DNA of 64,000 nucleotides from Desulfuromusa sp. (GCA_021647765.1 JAKIUD010000007.1:10380-74379); one strand, 5' to 3'. Positions 10,243 through 21,020 are shown, numbered from the stretch's first letter. Notes: generated by a model not told the origin, from the sequence alone. A program made the numbers and translations.

Positions 10243-10358
10243 AAAACCTCTAAAACTTATCGAACTGCTTGATTTTTCAAGGAAAGCGCTTCAAAAGCTA
10301 ACATAGAGATTAGAGACTGTCAAGCTTTTATCAAAAAACTCCAATAAGTTATTACACA

Positions 10359-11399
10359 TCAAATGCTTTTCCATGGTTGGGGTAAAAAGTATTCCTGATA
10401 AAGAGCCAGAGCAAAGCGATCAGTCATTCCGGCAATAAAATCTGCCACAGAAATTTCTAAACTGTCTCCAGTAAATCGCCGCCCCCCGGATTGCAGAAAA
10501 ATATCCTCGTTATCACAGAAATAGAGAAACAATTCTTGAAGCAGGTGCGAGGCTTTATTAAATTCTCTCTGGACAGATTCCGCCTGGTAAACATGCTCAA
10601 AAAGCCAATCTCTCAATGCCCTGATAGCTTCATCCATTTCGCTAGACAGTCTAATCTGCAAATCGTCTTCTAGCATTGATTCTCTGATCAAATTCCGGAT
10701 CATTCGGTCAATCCTACAGGAATGGCGCAAGCCAACTACGGCAGATATTTCTTTGGGAATATCGGCCGAGTTGATGACTTGTCCACGAATAGCATCATCA
10801 AGATCATGACTGACATAAGCAATGATGTCTGCCAAACGGACAACTTGACCTTCCAGAGTTTGAGCACGGGAGTGAATATCCGGAGACAAGAGTCCGCCCT
10901 GCCCTTTTGAATGTTTTAAAATCCCATCCCGCACTTCATAGGTGAGGTTCAATCCTTTGCCATCCTTTTCCAGCACATCCACCACCCGCAAACTCTGCCG
11001 GACATGATGAAAACCACCAGGAACCAGGCGATTCAAAATCCGCTCACCAACATGTCCAAAAGGGGTGTGGCCAAGGTCGTGCCCTAAAGCGATCGCTTCA
11101 GTCAGATCTTCATTGAGACGCAAGGCTCGGGAAATGGTACGGGCAACTTGAGAGACTTCAAGTGTATGTGTCAGACGAGTTCGGTAATGATCCCCCTCAG
11201 GGGAAAGAAAAACCTGAGTTTTATATTTGAGTCTTCTGAAAGATTTACTGTGCAAAATACGATCACGATCATGTTGAAAAACTGTCCGTATAGTACATAT
11301 TTTTGACGGAAAGCGCCGACCTTGACTTTTTGAACTTAGACAGGCACAAGATGAAAGAGTTTGTAATTCAAAATTTTCAATAGATTTTCTAATATCCAT
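10359..11399 (-). CDS. dgt: dGTPase-like HD-domain triphosphohydrolase
   Basis: A 346-residue member of the deoxyguanosinetriphosphate triphosphohydrolase-like family, which splits dNTPs to the nucleoside and tripolyphosphate. The HD motif is clear: RTRLTHTLEVSQVARTI gives the first His, and ALGHDLGHTPFGHVGE gives the HD pair and following residues. Downstream, VVRLADIIAYVSHDLDDA has the last Asp. The length fits the shorter, type 2 subfamily rather than the about 505-residue E. coli Dgt. It is read alone on the minus strand, divergent from mucR. Confidence 0.88.
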   Translation of the reverse strand: MDIRKSIENFELQTLSSCACLSSKSQGRRFPSKICTIRTVFQHDRDRILHSKSFRRLKYKTQVFLSPEGDHYRTRLTHTLEVSQVARTISRALRLNEDLTEAIALGHDLGHTPFGHVGERILNRLVPGGFHHVRQSLRVVDVLEKDGKGLNLTYEVRDGILKHSKGQGGLLSPDIHSRAQTLEGQVVRLADIIAYVSHDLDDAIRGQVINSADIPKEISAVVGLRHSCRIDRMIRNLIRESMLEDDLQIRLSSEMDEAIRALRDWLFEHVYQAESVQREFNKASHLLQELFLYFCDNEDIFLQSGGRRFTGDSLEISVADFIAGMTDRFALALYQEYFLPQPWKSI

Positions 11400-11586
11400 C
11401 TAAACACCTGTGGTATTAAATGTAAAAAAAACTTATCAAGTCTATTTATTAATGATTCATTGTAACAGCATATAAAAATGTAAGTGATAAAAACTGATAT
11501 TAAGTTAAGACCTCAATTTCTTCTTGCCTTGTTCTATATTATGTTCTAAAAATTATTTTCCCTTTACCCGGACAGGAGAAATATAA

Positions 11587-12009
11587 ATGGCGAATATCAT
11601 GGAAATGGCTGCAGATATTATTGCAGCACACGCATCCACAACCCCCATGTCGAAGGAAGAACTGATCGCTGAACTGAATGAAGTCTATTCCGCCTTGTCT
11701 GCTCTGGAAAAAGGGGAACTTATGGAGACAGGGGAAGCGATTGAAGAAGCTCCTGTCATCAATAAGAAAAAGGCTTTCGGTAAAGACAAAATCTATTGCA
11801 TGATCTGCGGTAAAGGGTTCAAGACTCTTTCTCGCCATCTTAAAACAGCCCATGACATGACTGCTGCAGAATACCGGCAGAAATTTGATATTCCCCGCAG
11901 TCAATCACTCGCATCAAAAAATTACTCAGAAACCCGACGTCAAATGGCCATTGATCGTGGTCTGGCTGATAACCTTGCTAAGGCTCGAGCCGCACGGGCA
12001 AAAAAATAG
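11587..12009 (+). CDS. mucR: MucR/Ros-family zinc-finger transcription regulator
   Basis: A 140-residue protein whose C-terminal half has the Ros/MucR zinc finger: CMICGKGFKTLSRHLKTAH, that is C-x2-C-x9-H-x4-H, followed by YRQKFDIPRSQSLASKNYSE. The N-terminus (MANIMEMAADIIAAHAS) matches the conserved family start. In alphaproteobacteria MucR proteins silence genes and control exopolysaccharide and motility; family members are also seen in Desulfuromonadales. AGGAGA lies 8 bases before the ATG. It is monocistronic and followed by a strong terminator. Confidence 0.9.
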   Translation: MANIMEMAADIIAAHASTTPMSKEELIAELNEVYSALSALEKGELMETGEAIEEAPVINKKKAFGKDKIYCMICGKGFKTLSRHLKTAHDMTAAEYRQKFDIPRSQSLASKNYSETRRQMAIDRGLADNLAKARAARAKK

Positions 12010-12026
12010 AATGGTCTCAGTAACAC

Positions 12027-12060
12027 ATCAAAAGGCGACTCTAACGAGTCGCCTTTTGAT
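12027..12060. terminator. Bidirectional terminator between mucR and the DUF2914 gene
   Basis: A perfect 15-bp stem (ATCAAAAGGCGACTC) with a TAAC loop. It is flanked by TTT and AAA on both sides and sits between two convergent genes. Confidence 0.9.
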
Positions 12061-12076
12061 TTAAAATACAATCAAT

Positions 12077-12463
12077 CTATTCCAGCCTGAACGGAATAGT
12101 CGCAATCTCGTTTTGATCTCCATCCAGGATAACCACTCTCCATTCACCAGCCCACTGTGGCAAAAAACGCTTGGATGAATAGGTTCTCCAATCTGCAGAC
12201 CTGATTGGTAACGTAACCCGAGCTAACTCATCGTCCTGATAATACCAGACATGGGTGATCTCAGTATCTTCCTGCGCACCAACGATCCGGGTAAAGCAGT
12301 ATAATTTACCAAAATCAGCACGATAAGATTCAATGTGATCAACCGGTCTCTGATTTACGATTGCCGAAGTAATCGTTCCCTCAGCAACGATCAAGTCTGA
12401 CGCTTGAACAAAAGAAACACCCAGAATAACGAAAACAAGTATCAACAATAGTTTATTTTTCAA
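12077..12463 (-). CDS. Exported DUF2914 protein
   Basis: A 128-residue protein with a clear signal peptide (KLLLILVFVILGVSFVQA) and a DUF2914-type beta domain. Marker stretches are YCFTRIVGAQEDTEITHVWYY and a WRVVILDGDQNEIATIPF end. The domain occurs in envelope proteins of Desulfuromonadales and relatives; its function is unknown. The start is a TTG at 12463 that overlaps the deoB stop (TTGA), with AAGGGGG 8 bases upstream, so it is co-translated with deoB. Confidence 0.8.
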   Translation of the reverse strand: MKNKLLLILVFVILGVSFVQASDLIVAEGTITSAIVNQRPVDHIESYRADFGKLYCFTRIVGAQEDTEITHVWYYQDDELARVTLPIRSADWRTYSSKRFLPQWAGEWRVVILDGDQNEIATIPFRLE

Positions 12464-13650
12464 CTGTATGACCCCCTTATGTCAAGTTTGAGTTCAGGAA
12501 GAAAACTTTGTCCGTCTGATAAAATCAGCCGAAAATTGTCCGCCACAGTTGCTCCAACATCGGCAAAGGACTGACGGATGCCCAAACTGCCTAGAGCAGT
12601 GATTGCTTCAGAAGAGAGCAACAACGGCACATACTCGCGGCTATGATCTGTCCCCGGAGTAGTCGGATCACAACCGTGGTCGGCGGTAATTATCAACAAA
12701 TCCGCAGCCGACATTCTTTTAAATAACTCGGGCAGCCAGAAGTCAAACTCCTGCAACGCCCGGGCAAAACCGCGACTATCCAAACGGTGCCCATACAGCA
12801 TATCAAAATCCACCAGGTTAGCCATGATCAAACCGTGATTTATTTTATCTAGAACTTTTAAAGTTTGATCCATACCATCACAGTTATTGATTGTTGGAAA
12901 TGAGTCGGAAAGGCCTTCTCCTGCAAAAAGATCCCCAATTTTACCAATTCCACAGGTCGGTATTCCCTGCTGCTGGAGTAGATTGAGCAACGTTTTCTGG
13001 GGAGGCTTGCGAGGGAAATCATGCCGCCCCGAGGTTCGATAGAAATCAGCCGCACAGGTTCCGTTAAAAGGACGTGCGATAACCCGACAAACGTTGTATG
13101 GAAAAAGAATCTTTTCCGCCTGCCGACAAATCGTATAGAGTTGTTCCGGCGGAATAATATCTTCATGGGCCGCAATCTGGAAAACCGAGTCACTGCTGGT
13201 ATAAACAATCGGGCGGCCAGTACGCAGATGTTGCTCACCTAAATCACGGAGGATATTGGTTCCACTAGCAGCGATATTGCCCAAAGGACTGAGCCCAGTC
13301 GCAGTCGTAAAAGCTTCGATAATTTCTTCCGGAAATCCATGGGGGAAGGTCGCAAAAGACCGATCTAGAACGACTCCAGCTAATTCCCAATGACCCGTTA
13401 TAGAATCCTTCCCGGCACTTTTTTCAGCCATTTTTCCCCAGCAGCCAACGGGTACTGATATCCTTGTCACTCCGTCAACCGCCGCAATATGTCCCAAGCC
13501 AAGCTGTTCCAAGTGTGGCAAACGCAAGCCACCGACAGCTTGCGCAACATGTTGCAATGTTGCTGCCGCCTGATCACCATATTTATCAGCATCGGGCAAA
13601 GCACCAATACCAACACCGTCCAGGACAAGTAAAATAATTCGTTCAAACAT
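12460..13650 (-). CDS. deoB: Phosphopentomutase
   Basis: A 396-residue enzyme of the alkaline-phosphatase superfamily that interconverts ribose 1- and 5-phosphate (and the deoxy forms) in nucleoside salvage. Metal-site motifs are present: VLDGVGIGALPDA at the start, AGKDSITGHWELAG with the phosphate-accepting Thr/Ser, and ITADHGCDPTTPGTDHSREYVPLL near the end. Its length is the usual one for DeoB. It is followed by the overlapping DUF2914 gene and preceded by argJ 30 bp away on the same strand, so the three may share a transcript. Confidence 0.93.
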   Translation of the reverse strand: MFERIILLVLDGVGIGALPDADKYGDQAAATLQHVAQAVGGLRLPHLEQLGLGHIAAVDGVTRISVPVGCWGKMAEKSAGKDSITGHWELAGVVLDRSFATFPHGFPEEIIEAFTTATGLSPLGNIAASGTNILRDLGEQHLRTGRPIVYTSSDSVFQIAAHEDIIPPEQLYTICRQAEKILFPYNVCRVIARPFNGTCAADFYRTSGRHDFPRKPPQKTLLNLLQQQGIPTCGIGKIGDLFAGEGLSDSFPTINNCDGMDQTLKVLDKINHGLIMANLVDFDMLYGHRLDSRGFARALQEFDFWLPELFKRMSAADLLIITADHGCDPTTPGTDHSREYVPLLLSSEAITALGSLGIRQSFADVGATVADNFRLILSDGQSFLPELKLDIRGSYS

Positions 13651-13680
13651 GATGAGTAGAGCTTTTCATTGATAAATCAA

Positions 13681-14871
13681 TCAGGTGCGGTAATCTGCGT
13701 TAATTTTGACATACTCATAACTGAGATCAGAAGTATAATAGCTTGATTCAGCCTTGCCCTGGTGCAGATCAATCGTCACGACAAACTCATCCTGTTGTAA
13801 CACTCTGGTCGCTTCAGCTTCCCGCTTTGCCCCAACAGCCAAGCCATTGACAGCAACCGGAACCTGATCAAAATTGATATCAATTCGATTTTGATCAATA
13901 TTGACACCGGAATAACCGACCGCTGCAATAATCCTCCCCCAGTTGGCATCTTCGCCAAAAAATGCAGTTTTCACTAGAGCCGATGTTGCAACTGAACGCG
14001 CCGCTTTTCGTGCTGAAGCTTCATTTTCAGCTCCAACAACCCTGATCTGGACCAGCTTGGTCGCCCCTTCTCCGTCACGGACAATCATTTTAGCAAGGTC
14101 AAGGAGAACCCGCTCCAGATGTTGGCTGAATATTTCGGCCTCAAAAGTGTCGGGTTTGATCAGTGCAGAGTTAGCGGCTCCGTTCGCCAGCAGCAGAACC
14201 ATATCATTGGTAGAGGTATCACCATCTACAGTAATCGAATTAAAGCTTTTCTGCACCGCCTGCGGCAACACCACTTTAAGTAGTTCAGGGGCAACTTGTG
14301 CGTCAGTGAGGACAAACCCGAGCATCGTTGCCATGTTAGGATGGATCATCCCGGCTCCTTTTGCAAGTCCGAGAATTTTATAGTTCTGCTTCCCCTTTTC
14401 CATCACAGCTGCGGTCTTTGAAAAAGCATCCGTGGTCATCATTGCTTCAGCCACGCTGGTAGCTTGATCTGGAGATAAGTTGGTTACAAGCTGAGGAATT
14501 CCGGTCACAAATGGATCAAGGGGAAGAGGTTCACCAATCACCCCAGTTGAAGCAACAGCAACAAGATCATCAGCTATCTGCAACTGTTCCGCAAGCAACT
14601 CAAGGGTTGTTTCAGCAGTCTGTAAACCTTGCTTACCCGTGCAAGCATTGGCGTTACCACTATTGACCAAAATAGCCTGGCATTGCCCTCTGGCAATATT
14701 TGGCCGGGTCACTATCAACGGAGCAGCAATCACCTTATTGAGAGTAAAAACACCGGTACAATCTGCAGGACGATCCGAAACAATGATGCCCAGATCCAGT
14801 TTTTTCGATTTTTTAATTCCACTGGCCATTCCTGAAAAACGGAAACCAGCAGGGGTATCAACTCTGTCCAT
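13681..14871 (-). CDS. argJ: Ornithine acetyltransferase / N-acetylglutamate synthase
   Basis: ArgJ moves the acetyl group from N-acetylornithine to glutamate in the cyclic arginine pathway. The self-cleavage site is visible in KGAGMIHPNMATMLGF, where the chain is cut before the Thr that becomes the nucleophile. Other markers are NSGNANACTG and DTSTNDMVLLLANG, plus FGEDANWGRI. The length of 396 is typical. Whether it also uses acetyl-CoA cannot be judged, but a separate short ArgA-like acetyltransferase lies at 21210-21659. Confidence 0.94.
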   Translation of the reverse strand: MDRVDTPAGFRFSGMASGIKKSKKLDLGIIVSDRPADCTGVFTLNKVIAAPLIVTRPNIARGQCQAILVNSGNANACTGKQGLQTAETTLELLAEQLQIADDLVAVASTGVIGEPLPLDPFVTGIPQLVTNLSPDQATSVAEAMMTTDAFSKTAAVMEKGKQNYKILGLAKGAGMIHPNMATMLGFVLTDAQVAPELLKVVLPQAVQKSFNSITVDGDTSTNDMVLLLANGAANSALIKPDTFEAEIFSQHLERVLLDLAKMIVRDGEGATKLVQIRVVGAENEASARKAARSVATSALVKTAFFGEDANWGRIIAAVGYSGVNIDQNRIDINFDQVPVAVNGLAVGAKREAEATRVLQQDEFVVTIDLHQGKAESSYYTSDLSYEYVKINADYRT

Positions 14872-14925
14872 AATAGCTCTTTATAGTTTTAACAGAACCG
14901 AAAGTCCTGAAAGATCAAGAATCAT

Positions 14926-14949
14926 CCCCTCTCCCTCAGGGAGAAGGGG
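14926..14949. repeat. Small CCCCTCTCCC hairpin
   Basis: CCCCTCTCCC-TCA-GGGAGAAGGGG forms a stem with one bulged base between the kinase gene and argJ. It has no T-run, so it is not an obvious terminator; short repeats of this kind occur in many bacterial genomes. Confidence 0.4.
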
Positions 14950-15031
14950 ACAGAAATAGCAGCAGAAAGTCTTGGATAAAGTCTATAGTTTTTACCCGTA
15001 TGCGAAAACAACAAATAATAAACCGTCATAT

Positions 15032-16729
15032 TTAGCTGGTCAACGCATTATAGGTCTGCTCAGTCGGTAACATTAATCCAAAACAGGTTCCTTCTCCTGA
15101 CAGCTCCTCTAAAAAAATATCCCCTTTCATCCGATCGACAACAACTTTGACCAGCGCCAGACCGATTCCAACACCATGGGGTTTTTCCGTATCGATATCC
15201 CCGAGCTGGGTATAGGAATCAAAAATTGTCTCATGGGCTCTTGGTGGGACAGCCTGCCCCTGATTAAAAACTTGCAGATAAATATAATCCAGGCCATCAA
15301 AAACTTTGACTGTTGCAGTGATCCGAACCAGTCCTCCCTCTCGATTAAACTTGACGGCATTATCGATCAATGAGTTTAAAGCCATACCGAATTTTTCCTG
15401 ATCACCATAGATCTCCGGCAAATCATCCTGAAGATCAATTTCAGTCACCAAATTCCGTTCGGACATCTTCGAGCTGTAGTATTGAAATGCATCAGCAATC
15501 GACCAGGGAACGCCAAAGGATTTCCACCGCCAGACCTCACGTTCAGATTCGATGGAAAACAACCTCAGCATACCAGTGATCAACTTTTCCAGACGCTTAC
15601 CTTCATCATGTACATCAATTAAATTTTCTTTGATCTCTTCTGCTGATAGTTTTTCAAAAAAGGAGAGAGTTAAATCAACGAACCCCATAATAGAGGTTAA
15701 CGGGGTTTTCAGTTCATGGGAAAGGTTACAGACCAACCGCGTGCGAGCCCTATTGACTCTGACCAAATCTTCATTTGTATGTTCAAGAATCAGGGCTTGC
15801 TGACGAAAATTATTGATCAGTTTAAAGTTTTCCATCGCCAGTGAAACCTGATTTGCAATTGCCACCAATAGATTCTGATCTTCCAGATCAAAAGGGAATC
15901 CAGAGATCTTATTGTTGACATTGATAACCCCAACCATCTCATCACGAACATAGATTGGCACCGAAAGCAAAGACTGGTTTTTATAGCGCAGTCCACCTTC
16001 GAGACTTTTAAAACGGCTATCCTGGTCAATATTTGAAACCAGAACTGGCTCTCCCGTTGCTAAAACATGGCCGGAAATTCCCTCACCAGCAGCAACACGA
16101 ACAGATCGGGCAATATTTCTGGACAACCCATGAGCAGAAGCAATATGGAGAAGACCGTCCTCTTTAAGCAACATCAGGGACGCAACCTCAACCCCTGTAG
16201 AATGGACTATCGAATCAAGTATCTGGTCGAACAAGTCCTGTAAATCATTTCCGGCATTGGCGGTTTCTCCCACTTTTTTGAGCAGGATAAGATCTGCCAT
16301 CCGCCGCTGAGCCTCAAGACGAACCTGATTCTGATGGGTTGCATGGAAGTAGGTACTGATCCCCAGCTTGGCAGCTTGGAGAACTTCCTCTTGAGAAAAT
16401 GGTTTAACCAGATAGTCGAGAGCTCGCTCCCGCAATACCTGGCGAGCAACATTGAAATCTTGTTGCCCGGAAATCATAATGACTTGAATCTCCGGGGTGT
16501 GCTGTTTAATCATTTGCAGCACATTAACCCCATTAATATCGGGCAGAGAAACATCACAAAAAACCACCGCAATGTTTTCCTGATCAAGGGTCTTGGTGAT
16601 GCCAAGCCCAGACCCGGAACGCAACACTGGAGAATCGAGACATTCCAACATGTCTTCCATAAGATCCAGAATGAGCGGCGCATCATCAATCAGCAAAATT
16701 GCCGGATTTGATTGTTGTTGTTCTGTCAT
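15032..16729 (-). CDS. Hybrid response-regulator / GAF / histidine kinase
   Basis: A 565-residue soluble signalling protein. Residues about 10-125 form a receiver domain with phospho-acceptor Asp59 (VVFCDVSLPD) and lysine in YLVKPFSQ. Residues about 150-305 form a GAF domain (AAGEGISGHVLATGEPVLVSN). The kinase part follows, with the phosphorylated His in CNLSHELKTPLTSIMGF and an ATPase domain with N-box SLIDNAVKFNREGG and G-box GVGIGLALVKVVVDRM. There is no membrane segment, so the kinase is cytoplasmic and probably takes its input from another kinase through the receiver. The target is unknown. Confidence 0.9.
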   Translation of the reverse strand: MTEQQQSNPAILLIDDAPLILDLMEDMLECLDSPVLRSGSGLGITKTLDQENIAVVFCDVSLPDINGVNVLQMIKQHTPEIQVIMISGQQDFNVARQVLRERALDYLVKPFSQEEVLQAAKLGISTYFHATHQNQVRLEAQRRMADLILLKKVGETANAGNDLQDLFDQILDSIVHSTGVEVASLMLLKEDGLLHIASAHGLSRNIARSVRVAAGEGISGHVLATGEPVLVSNIDQDSRFKSLEGGLRYKNQSLLSVPIYVRDEMVGVINVNNKISGFPFDLEDQNLLVAIANQVSLAMENFKLINNFRQQALILEHTNEDLVRVNRARTRLVCNLSHELKTPLTSIMGFVDLTLSFFEKLSAEEIKENLIDVHDEGKRLEKLITGMLRLFSIESEREVWRWKSFGVPWSIADAFQYYSSKMSERNLVTEIDLQDDLPEIYGDQEKFGMALNSLIDNAVKFNREGGLVRITATVKVFDGLDYIYLQVFNQGQAVPPRAHETIFDSYTQLGDIDTEKPHGVGIGLALVKVVVDRMKGDIFLEELSGEGTCFGLMLPTEQTYNALTS

Positions 16730-16748
16730 CAGATTATCTCAACTTAGT

Positions 16749-16875
16749 GATGGCTAAGCAAAAATTTCGACCACCAAGGCATAGTAGTTTTTCAGGGGCG
16801 AAGGCATACATATGGTATGTCGAGATCATGAAAAACGGCTGGAACACCGGAGGTCGGACTTTTTGCGACGCCATC
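16749..16875. repeat. Palindromic repeat family 2, copy B
   Basis: Ends GATGGCTAAGCAAAAA and TTTTTGCGACGCCATC and inner TATG palindrome as in the other copies. On the minus strand it starts 3 bp after the secA stop codon and ends just before the kinase start, filling the whole gap. Confidence 0.9.
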
Positions 16876-16878
16876 ATC

Positions 16879-19569
16879 CTATTTTCCACAACATTTCTTA
16901 TATTTTTTTCCACTTCCACAAGGACAAGGGTCATTCCGCCCGACTTTATCTTCATCCCGAATTGTTGGCTTCTTCGTTTGCTTCTCTCCATCAATCCGGT
17001 TCATCGATATTTTCTGTTTGCGCTGCCGCGCTTCCAGTTGCTCTATATCTTCCTCACGCGCTAACTGGATACGGAAAATTTTCTGCAGAACTTCCTCCCT
17101 TACCCGTCCCATCATCTCCATAAATAAGCCATAAGCTTCGCGTTTATACTCTTCTTTAGGGTTTTTCTGTCCATAGCCACGCAGACCGATCCCTTCCTTC
17201 AAATGGTCAACTGAAAGAAGGTGGTCTTTCCACTGCGAATCGATTGTCTGCAACAGTAATATCCGCATCAAATGTTCCATGACTGGCGAGGTGAAATCCT
17301 CCTCCTTCTCTGCCAAGCGATCATTTGCCTGCTTTTTCAACAAGGCTTCCAACTCTTCATATTTCACACTGGAGAGATCCAACGAGCTTAAATCGGGAGG
17401 AAAATTAAACTGATGCAAAAAATCATCAGCTAACCGACCCAGATCCCAGTGGGTTGATGAATTTTTATCCGGGCAGAACGTCCCGATCATATCTTCAATG
17501 GTATCAGCAATAATCCCCTGAAAAGTATCCTGCAGTCGTTCCCCACCTAAAACTTCGCGGCGTTGGGTATAAATAACATCGCGTTGCCGGTTCATAACAT
17601 CGTCATACTCGATGAGATGTTTACGGATATCGAAGTTATGTGCCTCAACCTTCTTCTGCGCATTTTCGATAGCCTTGCTGATCATTCCATGTTCGATCGG
17701 TTCACCTTCAGGAATTTTCAACTTATCCATCACAAAGGCAACCCGCTGCGAACCAAAAATACGCAATAGATCATCTTCAAGACTGAGATAAAAATGACTT
17801 TTCCCCGGATCACCCTGCCGACCGGAACGCCCACGCAACTGGTTATCAATACGCCGCGATTCATGTCGTTCCGTCCCTAGAATATAGAGACCACCGGCAT
17901 CAAGAACATCCTGCCGTTCTGCCTTACAACGTTCCTCATAAGCGGGGAAAAGCTCATTAAAACGTGCCTCAGGATCCTCCGCATTAGCGGCCTCTGCCCG
18001 TGCCATCATCTCCGGATTACCACCGAGAACAATATCAGTTCCACGACCCGCCATATTGGTTGCAATTGTGACGGATCCTTTACTCCCGGCTTGAGCAACA
18101 ATATAGGCCTCGCGTTCATGTTGTTTGGCATTGAGAACGTTATGGGGAACTCCGCGTTTTTTTAATAAAGCAGAGAGAACTTCCGATTTATCGATGGTGA
18201 TTGTTCCAACCAGAACCGGTTGACCATTTTTATGACATTCAACAATATCTTCAACCACTGCAAGAAATTTTTCTTTTTCTGTTTTGTAGATGACATCAGC
18301 CATGTCATCTCGCAGCATGGGTCGGTTTGTCGGGATGACAACTGTATCCAGATTATATATTTCGTTAAATTCAGCCGCCTCGGTTTCCGCAGTACCAGTC
18401 ATTCCGGCTAATTTTTTATACATGCGGAAATAATTTTGGAAAGTAATTGTTGCCAGAGTTTGATTTTCATTGGCTATTTTCACCCGCTCTTTAGCCTCTA
18501 TCGCTTGGTGTAAACCATCACTCCAACGCCGTCCCGGCATCAACCGTCCGGTAAATTCATCGACGATCTGAACTTCACCATCCTGAACAACGTAGTCAAC
18601 ATCCCGTTGGAATAACGCATGAGCTTTGAGTGCTTGATTGACATGGTGCAATAGTTCAATATTTTTCGATTCATACAGATTGTCTACATTGAGCAATTGT
18701 TCAACCTTCGTCACACCCTCCTCGGTCAAAGCAGCCGACTTGGCCTTTTCATCAACGGTAAAATCACCGGTATGTCTTTTTGTCGATTGACCAATCTTTC
18801 CATCCCGCTCTTCAATTACCTCCCCTTTTTTTAATCGGGGAATAATTTGGTCGACCACATAATAGAGTTCACTGGAAGATTCACTTGGGCCGGAGATAAT
18901 CAGCGGAGTTCGGGCTTCATCAATCAGAATTGAGTCAACCTCATCAACGATTGCATAGTGCAAATCACGCTGAACATAATCCTCCAGATCAAACTTCATA
19001 TTGTCACGCAAATAATCGAAACCGAACTCATTATTGGTTCCATAGGTAATATCTGCAGCATAAGCAGCTTTACGTTGGACATCTGTTAAACCATGCACAA
19101 CACAATCAACACTCAAACCCAGAAAATGATAAAGCTGCCCCATCCAGGCTGCATCACGTTTTGCCAGATAGTCATTGACGGTGACGACGTGAACCCCTTT
19201 ACCAGTCAAAGCATTGAGATAGATTGGCAGGGTTGCCATCAGCGTTTTCCCCTCACCAGTTTTCATTTCCGCAATCTTCCCGGAATTGAGAACCATTCCA
19301 CCAATCAATTGAACATCAAAGGGACGCAACCCAAGAACCCGCTGACTCGCTTCCCTCACAACGGAAAAAGCTTCAGGCAACAATTGTTCCAGACTTTCAC
19401 CAGAGGTCAGACGTTGACGAAATTCATCCGTTTTCCCCCTTAGTTGGTCATCATTCAGGGCGGTGATATCAGCTTCAAGAGAATTGATCTGATCGACTAT
19501 CGGTTTCATTTTTTTCAGGTCGCGTTCGTTCTTGCTGCCAATAATTTTTTTTACTAAATTACGAATCAT
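16879..19569 (-). CDS. secA: Preprotein translocase ATPase SecA
   Basis: The 896-residue motor drives proteins through SecYEG. The Walker A motif is in [12 protein letters not shown] and the DEAD-like box in [20 protein letters not shown]. Motif [22 protein letters not shown] and the [19 protein letters not shown] stretch are intact. The C-terminal zinc finger that binds SecB and lipids is [21 protein letters not shown] precedes the ATG at 19569 by about 13 bases. It is preceded by a 500-bp gap that holds repeat family 1 and probably its promoter. Confidence 0.96.
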   Translation of the reverse strand: MIRNLVKKIIGSKNERDLKKMKPIVDQINSLEADITALNDDQLRGKTDEFRQRLTSGESLEQLLPEAFSVVREASQRVLGLRPFDVQLIGGMVLNSGKIAEMKTGEGKTLMATLPIYLNALTGKGVHVVTVNDYLAKRDAAWMGQLYHFLGLSVDCVVHGLTDVQRKAAYAADITYGTNNEFGFDYLRDNMKFDLEDYVQRDLHYAIVDEVDSILIDEARTPLIISGPSESSSELYYVVDQIIPRLKKGEVIEERDGKIGQSTKRHTGDFTVDEKAKSAALTEEGVTKVEQLLNVDNLYESKNIELLHHVNQALKAHALFQRDVDYVVQDGEVQIVDEFTGRLMPGRRWSDGLHQAIEAKERVKIANENQTLATITFQNYFRMYKKLAGMTGTAETEAAEFNEIYNLDTVVIPTNRPMLRDDMADVIYKTEKEKFLAVVEDIVECHKNGQPVLVGTITIDKSEVLSALLKKRGVPHNVLNAKQHEREAYIVAQAGSKGSVTIATNMAGRGTDIVLGGNPEMMARAEAANAEDPEARFNELFPAYEERCKAERQDVLDAGGLYILGTERHESRRIDNQLRGRSGRQGDPGKSHFYLSLEDDLLRIFGSQRVAFVMDKLKIPEGEPIEHGMISKAIENAQKKVEAHNFDIRKHLIEYDDVMNRQRDVIYTQRREVLGGERLQDTFQGIIADTIEDMIGTFCPDKNSSTHWDLGRLADDFLHQFNFPPDLSSLDLSSVKYEELEALLKKQANDRLAEKEEDFTSPVMEHLMRILLLQTIDSQWKDHLLSVDHLKEGIGLRGYGQKNPKEEYKREAYGLFMEMMGRVREEVLQKIFRIQLAREEDIEQLEARQRKQKISMNRIDGEKQTKKPTIRDEDKVGRNDPCPCGSGKKYKKCCGK

Positions 19570-19675
19570 TGCTGAGTAATACTCCGGAAGCCCCTGATAG
19601 AACCCGCTACAAGGGTAAATTTAAAAAAGAAAAGTAGAAAAAAACGTAACTCTTCAACAAAATCGAGATTGTCCC

Positions 19676-19857
19676 GAATGACGCTAGTTTAACCAATATT
19701 GCAGTAAACTTGGGACTGTCCCCAGCCCCATCGGGGGCTGTCCCGAAGTTTACGATCCATGAAGAACCGCGGCGGTTCGCACCGCAAAAGCCTGAGACAG
19801 CCCCCATGCGGGGACAGTCCCGCTTTTGCTGGAAACTTTCTTAAACTAGCGTCATTC
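19676..19857. repeat. Palindromic repeat family 1, copy 1 (complete)
   Basis: A 182-bp element in the secA upstream region. The terminal arms CCCGAATGACGCTAGTTTA and its exact reverse complement pair over 19 bp (including three flanking bases). Inside are two palindromic GGGACTGTCCCC / GGGGCTGTCCC modules around a variable centre near CGAAGTTTACGATCC. The rest of the 19570-20081 gap shows no gene. Confidence 0.92.
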
Positions 19858-20081
19858 GGGGATGTTTCCACCTGACTAACAGTTATGCTTAAGTAGTTAC
19901 AAACAACCAATAATTACATAGCGAATAATGGTCGGCATAGTAGCACAGGAAAAGAGACACTCACAAGCATTTAAGAGGGGACAAAACCTTGGAATTATCA
20001 GAAGTTGTAGCACTGTTCAAAAGGAAAATTCAAATATTGAGATATTACTTAAGGAACCCGATAAGGAGAGAATTTTAAAAA

Positions 20082-20948
20082 TTAGAGGGTTTTCCTCGGG
20101 TCAATTGGAACCCCATTCAAGCGTAGCTCATAATGCAAATGTGATCCTGTCGATCGACCGGTATTGCCAACCTTAGCAATGAGATCACCACGTTTGATTT
20201 TCTGCCCAGCTTTGACCAAAATTTTCGAGGTGTGTCCGAAGATAGTGCGGTAACCATAACCGTGGTCAATAATCAACATTTTCCCATAACCGGGAGAATA
20301 TTTAACGCGTGCCACTATCCCATCAGCTGTTGCAACAACTGGCGTCCCGATATTTGCTGCAATATCCAACCCTTCATGCATGACCCGTCTTCCTGTAAAA
20401 GGGGATTTACGCATACCAAAATAAGAGGTCAACCAACCTTTTGTTGGCCAACCTTTAGGAGTTGCCCGGCTGAGAGAAACCTGATCATTAAGAAGGTTCC
20501 GCACATTTTCCTGGCTTTGCCGACGCAGTTCGATTTCAACCTGTAATCTATCGATCTGTCGCTGTATTTCATCAACAGCCTCCATAGATCCAACCTCTGG
20601 AAGCCCTCCGATAGCAACCGGAACTCCCTCTGAAACAGCGTCCAAATCCGCCAACTGCCTGACCCGTGCCTCGGTTTCAGCAAGCGAAGCCATCTGCTGG
20701 TGAATCCCTTCCAAATCAACCACCAGATATTGTAGAGTTTGCCGCTGTTGACTAGTCGTAACCCTGAGACGCTGCAACTCATCGCGGTCAACAGTAAAAT
20801 TAAAATAACTGTAGGCAAAAAAAGCCAACAGCCCGGCAACAACAAAACACCCACAGAGGACGGACTTGATAACTCCACTCCGAATGCGGACACGCCGTAC
20901 CTTGCTATTACCTTCCGGGATAAATATGACTGAAAAACGTTTAGCCAA
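20082..20948 (-). CDS. M23-family peptidoglycan hydrolase
   Basis: A 288-residue protein with one N-terminal membrane anchor (VLCGCFVVAGLLAFFAYSYF), a coiled-coil-like stretch, and a C-terminal lysostaphin-type M23 domain. Zinc ligands are seen in HEGLDIAANIGTPV and in SHLHYELRLNG. Such enzymes cut peptide cross-links in peptidoglycan or act as regulators. I choose the TTG at 20948 because GGAG sits 5 bases upstream; the open frame continues upstream to an ATG at 21083, but that part lies in repeat sequence and has no ribosome site. Confidence 0.85.
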   Translation of the reverse strand: MAKRFSVIFIPEGNSKVRRVRIRSGVIKSVLCGCFVVAGLLAFFAYSYFNFTVDRDELQRLRVTTSQQRQTLQYLVVDLEGIHQQMASLAETEARVRQLADLDAVSEGVPVAIGGLPEVGSMEAVDEIQRQIDRLQVEIELRRQSQENVRNLLNDQVSLSRATPKGWPTKGWLTSYFGMRKSPFTGRRVMHEGLDIAANIGTPVVATADGIVARVKYSPGYGKMLIIDHGYGYRTIFGHTSKILVKAGQKIKRGDLIAKVGNTGRSTGSHLHYELRLNGVPIDPRKTL

Positions 20949-21020
20949 AGTAACTCCAAAAAAAATTGGATTGTAGATTAATACACAGTCTTTTCGAGTA
21001 CAAACAAAAAAATTTACCTT

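Noticed and set aside
14926..14949. Hairpin as a terminator of the hybrid kinase gene
   Set aside because: No T-run on either strand; kept only as a small repeat.
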